Shown here piece after piece: positions 32,631 to 37,741 of a stretch of DNA of 37,741 nt. Both the position numbers and the translations under genes were made by a program. Numbering within the stretch: position 1 is the first letter of the stretch; the number at the start of each line of letters is the position of its first letter. The stretch spans positions 1 through 37,741 of the forward strand of contig JANXTF010000110.1 of assembly GCA_025352565.1 (NCBI GenBank), given 5' to 3'. Under the pieces are notes generated by a model. The model saw nothing but the letters and a program-made list of their open reading frames with translations. It did not search any database and was not told the origin of the DNA. Source of the stretch: Rhodospirillales bacterium. Its GTDB lineage: Bacteria; Pseudomonadota; Alphaproteobacteria; Acetobacterales; Acetobacteraceae.

Positions 32631-33541
32631 AAAACCGGCCGGCGATCCGGATGCGGGGCGAGGCCGGATTTCCGGGCGCACAGCGCATCGTGGTGCAGCA
32701 GCGCGGGATCGCGGGGTTGCTGCGCGTGGGGCTGCGGACGGATTGGCGGGGCGACCTGTACCACCGCGCTCTGACGCTGAGCTGGCCGCGCTTCATGGGG
32801 CTGATCGCGCTGGTGTACCTGGTGGCGAACCTGTTCTTCGGGTTCCTTTACTGGCTGCAGCCGGGGGCGATCGCGAACGCCAGCCCAGGCTCGTATCTGG
32901 ATGCGTTCTTCTTCAGCGTGGAGACCTTCGGCACCATCGGCTACGGCGTGCTGGCGCCGCAGACCGCTTATGCCAACAGCATCATGACGGTGGAGTCGTT
33001 GTGCGGGATCATGCTGGTGGCATTGACCACGGGCGTGATGTTCGCGCGCGTGTCGCGCCCGACCGCACGGGTGATGTTCGCCAAGGTCGCCGTCATCGCG
33101 CCGCACAACGGCGTGGACACGTTGATGATACGTATGGGCAATGAGAGGCTTAGCCAGATATTGCAGGCCGAGGTGACGCTGACGCTGGTGTCCAGCGAAA
33201 TCACGGCGGAGGGCGCGTTCATGCGGCGCTTCTACGATCTGGCGCTGGAGCGTTCACGAACGCCGATCTTCGCCCTGTCGTTCCAGCTGATGCACCGCAT
33301 CGTCGAGGGCAGCCCGCTGTTCGGCGCCACGCACGAGACGCTGGTGGCGATGGAGGCCGAAATCATGGTGACCGTGACCGGGCTGGAGGAGACGATGGCG
33401 GCCACCGTGCATGCGCGCGCCTCGTACGTGCCGGAGGAAATCCTGTTCGGCCATCGTTACGTGGACATCTTCGGGGTGACGGAGGACGGGCGCCGGGCGG
33501 TGGACTACCGGCGCTTCCACGACGCGGAGAAGCTCCGGTAG
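32627..33541 (+). CDS. Inward-rectifier (KirBac-type) potassium channel
   Basis: The 304-residue protein has an amphipathic slide helix (about 35-48), outer helix (about 55-77), pore helix with selectivity filter TIGYG at 103-107, and inner helix (about 117-141). A cytoplasmic immunoglobulin-like Kir C-domain follows, with VMFAKVAVIAPHNGVDTLMIRMGNE in two blocks. This order is that of KirBac channels, which conduct K+ and are regulated by lipids or ligands on the cytoplasmic domain. ATG 32627 overlaps the leuD stop; an upstream in-frame GTG at 32609 is less likely. It is translationally coupled to leuD. Confidence 0.92.
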   Translation: MKNRPAIRMRGEAGFPGAQRIVVQQRGIAGLLRVGLRTDWRGDLYHRALTLSWPRFMGLIALVYLVANLFFGFLYWLQPGAIANASPGSYLDAFFFSVETFGTIGYGVLAPQTAYANSIMTVESLCGIMLVALTTGVMFARVSRPTARVMFAKVAVIAPHNGVDTLMIRMGNERLSQILQAEVTLTLVSSEITAEGAFMRRFYDLALERSRTPIFALSFQLMHRIVEGSPLFGATHETLVAMEAEIMVTVTGLEETMAATVHARASYVPEEILFGHRYVDIFGVTEDGRRAVDYRRFHDAEKLR

Positions 33542-33584
33542 ACCGCCATTGCCGGGCCTGGCCTGCCGGCCTGCACCCAGGAGG

Positions 33585-33613
33585 CGAAAATTACTTCGGA
33601 CGAAAATTACTTC
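33585..33613 (+). repeat. 16-bp-period tandem duplication at the NIPSNAP gene end
   Basis: CGAAAATTACTTC occurs at 33585-33597 and again at 33601-33613, with period 16. On the minus strand the unit contains the stop TAA of the NIPSNAP gene, so the 3' end and stop are duplicated. Because 16 is not divisible by three, the second stop is out of frame. Confidence 0.88.
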
Positions 33614-33933
33614 ACGGATGAAAACGCGGTCGGCGCCAGAAGCTGGCTGGTGATATTGGCCAGGATCGGCCCATCCTTTTCGCTGTCGGCCCGCGCCGTC
33701 AGCCAGTCCGAGTCGCTGCCGAATTTCGCCCATTTGATCTCGCGCTCGGCGAGGCTCTCCCAGGCCAGCATATAGATCAGCTCGTTGTTGCTCTCGCCGA
33801 TCACCGTGGTCCAGAATCCGGCCGGACGGATGCCGTGCTTCTTCCACAGGTCCAGCGTGTGGTCCTCGAAGCGCCGCAGCAGCGCCGGCAGGCGGTTGGG
33901 CAGGCATTTATAGACGCGCAACTCGTAGATCAT
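33607..33933 (-). CDS. NIPSNAP-family protein
   Basis: The 108-residue protein has the ferredoxin-like dimeric alpha/beta-barrel pattern of NIPSNAP proteins: N-terminal MIYELRVYKCLPNRLPALL, central HGIRPAGFWTTVIGESNNELIYMLAWESL, and DSDWLTARADSEKDGPILANI. Bacterial members are small cytoplasmic proteins of uncertain function, sometimes fused to or near catabolic genes. It is divergent from the DadA-like gene with a short gap and convergent with the potassium channel. No enzymatic activity can be assigned. Confidence 0.85.
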   Translation of the reverse strand: MIYELRVYKCLPNRLPALLRRFEDHTLDLWKKHGIRPAGFWTTVIGESNNELIYMLAWESLAEREIKWAKFGSDSDWLTARADSEKDGPILANITSQLLAPTAFSSVK

Positions 33934-34013
33934 CCGCTTTCCTCTCCGATGCGGGCCTTTCCTTCGGCCGCGTGAGGCCTATCCTGCGCCCAGACGCAAC
34001 GCGGGAGAAGCCG

Positions 34014-35270
34014 GTGCATGTCGTGGTTATCGGCGCGGGCATCGTGGGGGCCGCGACCGCCCTGGAATTGCAGCGTGACGGCCACGCGGTCACGATTGTC
34101 GAACCCGGCGATCCGGGCGGCGAGCAGGCGGCCAGCTATGGCAACGGATGCTGGTTGAGCCCCAGCTCGGTCATCCCCATGTCGGCGCCCGGCCTGTGGC
34201 GGAAGGTGCCGGGCTACCTCGCCGACCCGCTCGGGCCCTTGGCGATCCGGTGGGCATACCTGCCGCACCTGCTGCCCTGGCTTCGCCGCTTCATCACGGC
34301 GGGTGCGACGCCCGCCCGCGTGCGGCGCATCGCCCGTGCGCTGCGCCCGCTGGTCGAGGACTGCCCCGCGTGGCACCTCGCGCTGGCCGAGGAAGCCGGT
34401 GTCGGGCACCTGATCGAGCGGCGCGGCCTGCTGTACGTGTTCCCCACGCGGGCCGATTTCGAGGCGGAGGCGCTGTCATGGACCATCCGCCACGAAACCG
34501 GCGTGCGCTGGATCGAACTTGACGAGAACGACCTCCGCCAGCGCGAACCCAGCCTCGACCGCCGATACACCTTCGGGCTCGTGGTCGAGGATGGCGGCCA
34601 CTGCACCGACCCCGGCGCCTACGTGGCCGCCCTTGTCGCCCATGCCCAGGCCCAGGGCGCCACCCTCATGCGCGCCCGCGCCCAGAGCTTGCGGATCGTC
34701 GCCGGAAAGCTGCGCGCGGTCGTCACCGACGCAGGCGAGGTGGCATGCGACCGCGCCGTGATCGCCGCCGGCGCCTGGTCGAAAACGCTCGCCGCCCAGG
34801 CCGGCGACCGCGTGGTGCTGGAAACCGAGCGTGGCTACCATGCCGTCATCAGCGACCCCGAGGCGCATAACCGCACGCCCATGATGCCGAGCGACGGCAA
34901 GATGGCCACCACGATGACGCGCGGCGGGCTGCGGATCGCGGGACAGGTGGAACTCGCGGGCCTGGACGCCGCACCGAACTGGAAGCGTGCCGAAATCCTG
35001 CGCGACTACGCGCTGCGCACCTTCCCCGGCCTGCCGCGCGATCTTCCGCCGGAGCGCGTCCGCGTCTGGATGGGCCACCGCCCTTCCACCCCGGACGGCC
35101 TGCCTTGCATCGGTGTGGCCTCGGGCTGCGCGGACGTGGTCCATGCCTTCGGCCATGGCCATGTCGGCCTCGCCTCGGGTCCGATATCCGGCCGGCTGGC
35201 GGCGGACCTCGTCAGCGGCAAGCCGCCGATCATCGACCCGGCCCCATACCGTCCCGCGCGGTTCAACTAG
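34014..35270 (+). CDS. FAD-dependent D-amino-acid dehydrogenase/oxidoreductase (DadA-like, DAO family)
   Basis: The 418-residue protein begins VHVVVIGAGIVGAATALEL, the dinucleotide-binding GxGxxG of FAD at residues 6-11. EQAASYGNGCWLSPSS follows, typical of DadA small subunits, and VHAFGHGHVGLASGPISGRLAADL forms the C-terminal FAD contact. It probably oxidatively deaminates a D-amino acid, passing electrons to the respiratory chain. GTG 34014 was chosen: it begins directly at the FAD motif and has GGAG 6 bases upstream; GTG 33972 is an in-frame alternative. It stands alone, and the NIPSNAP gene diverges from it. Confidence 0.88.
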   Translation: MHVVVIGAGIVGAATALELQRDGHAVTIVEPGDPGGEQAASYGNGCWLSPSSVIPMSAPGLWRKVPGYLADPLGPLAIRWAYLPHLLPWLRRFITAGATPARVRRIARALRPLVEDCPAWHLALAEEAGVGHLIERRGLLYVFPTRADFEAEALSWTIRHETGVRWIELDENDLRQREPSLDRRYTFGLVVEDGGHCTDPGAYVAALVAHAQAQGATLMRARAQSLRIVAGKLRAVVTDAGEVACDRAVIAAGAWSKTLAAQAGDRVVLETERGYHAVISDPEAHNRTPMMPSDGKMATTMTRGGLRIAGQVELAGLDAAPNWKRAEILRDYALRTFPGLPRDLPPERVRVWMGHRPSTPDGLPCIGVASGCADVVHAFGHGHVGLASGPISGRLAADLVSGKPPIIDPAPYRPARFN

Positions 35271-35569
35271 CAGCCCTCGATCCGCTCCCATCGATCGTCG
35301 CGAAGGCTGTCACGGCGCACGGGTCAGCTCCAAAAACGCTGACGTCCTGTAAATCGAACTATCGAACTTTGCTTCGCGCCGGAATTCCTTAATTCCTTAA
35401 ATGCGGGCACGCCCTGGCCTTGATAAAATCTCTTGTCAAGAATAATATAAGGCTGGGTGGGGTGGACGAGTCAGCCGCGCTTCCGGGCTGGATGCGGTCC
35501 GGTGTGAATCTGCCATGCTTTCGTGGAACCAGGCCATAATGTGAGCCAGAAAAGGACGGGAGCGGAACA
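35271..35569. other. 299-bp non-coding, locally AT-rich region before the RsbQ-like gene
   Basis: No convincing gene was found. The first part is GC-rich tail sequence after the DadA-like gene. From about 35340 composition shifts: a direct repeat AATTCCTTAA (in GGAATTCCTTAATTCCTTAAATG, about 35381-35402) is followed by the promoter at 35420-35448. An inverted repeat CTTGA-N12-TCAAG (35419-35423 with 35436-35440) lies inside that promoter and may be an operator. Confidence 0.6.
35420..35448 (+). promoter_or_regulatory. Sigma-70-like promoter for the rsbQ-like/PAS-kinase operon
   Basis: TTGATA (35420-35425) and TAATAT (35443-35448) are separated by exactly 17 bp. This is a 5/6 match to the -35 and a 4/6 match to the -10 consensus, in the only AT-rich stretch of the region. 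The dyad CTTGA/TCAAG (35419-35440) overlaps the spacer. Transcription from about 35455 would leave a leader of about 115 bases before the TTG start at 35570. Confidence 0.6.
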
Positions 35570-36358
35570 TTGTCAGCATTGAGTCGCAATAACGTCCGGA
35601 TCGACGGAAGCGGGGACCGGACCATGGTTTTCGCCCATGGGTTCGGTTGCGACCAGAACATGTGGCGTTTCGTCGCGCCGGCCTTTGAGGACAGATTCAG
35701 AACCGTGCTGTTCGATCACGTCGGTGCCGGCGGTTCCGACCTTTCGGCTTACGATCCGGAGAAATACAGCACGCTTGCCGGCTATGCTGACGATCTCATC
35801 GAGATTGGCCGTGCGTTGGATTTCACCGACACCGTGTTCGTCGGCCATTCGGTCAGCGCCATGATCGGGGTGCTGGCCTCTGTGAAAGCACCCGGCATGT
35901 TCGGCCAGCTGGTGCTCGTCGCTCCGTCACCGTGTTACATCAATGACGGCGATTACGTCGGCGGTTTCACGGTGGCCCAGATTGACGAACTGCTCGATTT
36001 CCTTGCCGACAACTACATGGGGTGGTCCGCTGCCATGGCGCCCATGATTATGGGCAATGCCGAGCGACCTGCGCTTGGCGAGGAGCTGGTCAACAGTTTC
36101 TGCCGCACGGACCCCGAAATTGCCAAGTCATTCGCCCGCGTGACTTTCATGTCCGACAACCGGCTGGACCTGGAGGAAGTGACGGTGCCAACCCTCATCC
36201 TTCAGTGCAGCGACGACGTGATCGCGCCGCTGCAGGTCGGTGATTATCTCAACCGCGAAATACCAGGGAGCACACTTGTCCGCATGCGCGCTTCCGGTCA
36301 TTGCCCGAACCTCAGCGCCCCCGCCGAGACGGTGAGCGCAATCGCGGCTTTTGTCTGA
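35570..36358 (+). CDS. RsbQ-like alpha/beta hydrolase (signalling hydrolase, KAI2/D14-related fold)
   Basis: The 262-residue protein matches the RsbQ family: NNVRIDGSGDRTMVFAHGFGCDQNMWR at the N-terminus, nucleophile Ser94 in VGHSVSAM, Asp215/216 in LQCSDDVIAP and His244 in ASGHCPN. These are close to S96, D219 and H247 of Bacillus subtilis RsbQ, with the same length. RsbQ is needed for energy-stress sensing by the PAS domain of RsbP, probably by processing or binding a small hydrophobic molecule. The start is TTG 35570 with GGACGGGAG upstream; no ATG fits the conserved N-terminus. Its 3' end overlaps the PAS-kinase by 8 bases, strong evidence that they work together. Confidence 0.9.
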   Translation: MSALSRNNVRIDGSGDRTMVFAHGFGCDQNMWRFVAPAFEDRFRTVLFDHVGAGGSDLSAYDPEKYSTLAGYADDLIEIGRALDFTDTVFVGHSVSAMIGVLASVKAPGMFGQLVLVAPSPCYINDGDYVGGFTVAQIDELLDFLADNYMGWSAAMAPMIMGNAERPALGEELVNSFCRTDPEIAKSFARVTFMSDNRLDLEEVTVPTLILQCSDDVIAPLQVGDYLNREIPGSTLVRMRASGHCPNLSAPAETVSAIAAFV

Positions 36359-37580
36359 CAACCCGCCGCCTGCTGCCGAAGGGCCTGCAGCCGCGGATTA
36401 CGAAGACCTGTATCAGAACGCGCCCTGCGGTTACTTATCCCTTCACCCAGACGGCCGTATTTCACGGGTCAACGCAACCTTCGCGAAATGGATCGGGTTT
36501 GGGCCGCAGGAGTTGGTGGGCAAGCGCTTTCATGAGCTGCTGAATATTGCGGGCCGCATTTTCTACGAAACCCATTTTGCTCCACTGCTGCGTATACAAG
36601 GATTTTTCAACGAGGTCGCGCTTGATATGACGACCCAAGCCGGCGGGCGCCTCCCCGTGCTGGTCAACGCCGCCGAACGACGGAGCGATGAAGGCAACCA
36701 TATCTCCACCCGCCTGACGATCTTCAACGCCACTGATCGCCGGCGCTACGAACGCGATTTGGTCGAGGCGCGCGCTGCAGCGGAAGCCGCCACGAAGGAA
36801 GTGGAGGCCCTTCACGCCAAGGTTCACGCCAGCCTGCTCCATGAGCGGGAAACCGCTGTCCTGCGCGAACAATTCATAGCCGTCCTCGGGCATGACCTAC
36901 GAAACCCGCTGTCAGCTGTCATATCGGGCGCCAACTTGCTGAGGCGGGCGAATCTTGACGAGCGCAGCGCTCGGATTGTGGCGCTGATGGCCGAAAGCGC
37001 CTCCCGCATGGTGGGTCTGATCGCCAACGTGATGGACTTTGCGCGTAGTCGGCTGGCTGGTGGCCTGACCCTCGACGTGACACGGGACGCGCCGGTCGAG
37101 GCGGTGGTGTATCAGGTGATCGCTGAACTGCGCGCCAGCAACCCGGATCGGCGGATCGACGTGGACTTTGAGCTTGATGAGGCTGTCGATTTCGACAAAG
37201 CTCGCATGGCCCAGCTTTTTTCCAACCTTCTCGGTAACGCCTTGACTCACGGCACCCAGGGGCAGCCAGTCGTGGTGCGGGCACTTAGCGGCAATGCCCA
37301 GTTTGAATTATCCGTTGCCAATGCCAGCCCGCCCATTCCGCCCGCAATGCTGGAGAACCTGTTTCAGCCGTTCTTCCGCGGCGCGGCGCGGCCAAACCAA
37401 CAAGGACTCGGGCTCGGTCTTTATATCGCGTCGGAAATCGCTTGCGCCCATGGCGGACGCATCGATGTCCAATCCGGGGCGCGGGAAACCACCTTCACGC
37501 TCCGAATGCCGACGCAATCGAAGGCTGGCGATCAGGACGGTGCCGTCGGCGAGCGAAAAAGCTCGTGCTTGCACCAATAA
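36351..37580 (+). CDS. PAS-domain sensor histidine kinase paired with the RsbQ-like hydrolase
   Basis: The 409-residue protein is soluble, with no membrane segment. A PAS domain spans about 16-128 (APCGYLSLHPDGRISRVNATF...), a coiled coil about 130-172, and HisKA has His181 in VLGHDLRNPLSAV. A HATPase domain follows with N-box Asn292/Asn296 (LFSNLLGNALTHG), an F-box (FQPFFRG) and G2 box GLGLGL at 352-357. It should autophosphorylate and pass phosphate to a response regulator, which is not in the window. The start TTG 36351 lies inside the hydrolase gene. Its PAS position matches RsbP, but the RsbP PP2C phosphatase is replaced by a kinase. Confidence 0.92.
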   Translation: MSDNPPPAAEGPAAADYEDLYQNAPCGYLSLHPDGRISRVNATFAKWIGFGPQELVGKRFHELLNIAGRIFYETHFAPLLRIQGFFNEVALDMTTQAGGRLPVLVNAAERRSDEGNHISTRLTIFNATDRRRYERDLVEARAAAEAATKEVEALHAKVHASLLHERETAVLREQFIAVLGHDLRNPLSAVISGANLLRRANLDERSARIVALMAESASRMVGLIANVMDFARSRLAGGLTLDVTRDAPVEAVVYQVIAELRASNPDRRIDVDFELDEAVDFDKARMAQLFSNLLGNALTHGTQGQPVVVRALSGNAQFELSVANASPPIPPAMLENLFQPFFRGAARPNQQGLGLGLYIASEIACAHGGRIDVQSGARETTFTLRMPTQSKAGDQDGAVGERKSSCLHQ

Positions 37581-37672
37581 GCCGGATGGTCACGTGCTGA
37601 TCGGGCAGGGCCTATGCGCGCAGTCGCGGCTGTGTGATTGGAAAATGAGGCCGAGGCCGTCTAGTAAACTGG

Positions 37673-37697
37673 TGGGGCCATCAGCCCCAAGATTTTG
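37673..37697 (+). terminator. Candidate intrinsic terminator after the PAS-kinase gene
   Basis: A perfect 6-bp stem TGGGGC/GCCCCA (37673-37678 with 37684-37689) has a CATCA loop and is followed by AGATTTTG. The stem is short and the T-tract is interrupted, so termination would be moderate. Its position about 90 bases after the kinase stop supports the end of the two-gene operon. Confidence 0.45.
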
Positions 37698-37741
37698 ATG
37701 ACAATGAATCGCTTCAAGATTTGCACAATCGTGTCATCCCG

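Overview
The window is about 37.7 kb of GC-rich bacterial chromosome (roughly two-thirds G+C by eye). It is densely coded, with many start/stop overlaps of the ATGA, TGATG and TTGA type. Gene content and codon use suggest an alphaproteobacterium, plausibly Rhodospirillales/Acetobacteraceae. That placement is inference, because no rRNA or taxonomic marker is present. No CRISPR array, transposase, integrase or phage gene was recognised.

Layout. 68-141: tRNA-Gln(CTG). 286-1397 (-): two-subunit ThDP decarboxylase of the sulfopyruvate/phosphonopyruvate decarboxylase type. 1502-5076: a decaying arsenic island, with operator, arsR, frameshifted aqpS-like aquaporin, intact arsC, internally deleted arsH, internally deleted MFS exporter, and a convergent intact ArsB-type permease. 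5109-5966 (-): proline iminopeptidase-like hydrolase. 6050-11265 (+): one tight operon of a family-5 solute-binding protein, isobutyryl-CoA dehydrogenase-like enzyme, 3-hydroxyisobutyrate dehydrogenase and acyl-CoA synthetase (valine/short-chain acid catabolism). 11408-16153 (+): leucine catabolism, with isovaleryl-CoA dehydrogenase and both methylcrotonyl-CoA carboxylase subunits. 16134-17544 (-): SGNH-like protein and an orphan ClpP. 17728-21734 (+): small secreted YXWGXW-type protein, a second family-5 binding protein with two permeases but no ATPase, and a small secreted protein. 21810-23884 (+): two medium-chain dehydrogenases/reductases. 23916-29047 (-): an operon of isocitrate-lyase-family lyase, HyuB, HyuA and a cysteine-less isochorismatase-fold hydrolase. 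29217-30653: a convergent MT-A70 methyltransferase and BglII-like endonuclease, read as a restriction-modification pair. 30733-33541 (+): leuC-leuD-like dehydratase coupled to a KirBac-type potassium channel. 33607-35270: NIPSNAP protein (-) and a DadA-like FAD oxidoreductase (+). 35420-37697 (+): a promoter, an RsbQ-like alpha/beta hydrolase overlapping a PAS-histidine kinase gene, and a weak terminator.

How the genes fit together. The centre is a branched-chain amino acid/acid catabolism region flanked by two clearly paralogous solute-binding proteins that may share one permease pair. The HyuAB operon looks like catabolism of a cyclic amide or related compound whose identity the sequence does not reveal. 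The most interesting unit is the RsbQ-PAS-kinase pair. It resembles the Bacillus RsbQ/RsbP energy-stress sensor, but with a histidine kinase in place of the PP2C phosphatase, so it may be a small-molecule-sensing two-component system using a hydrolase-type receptor.
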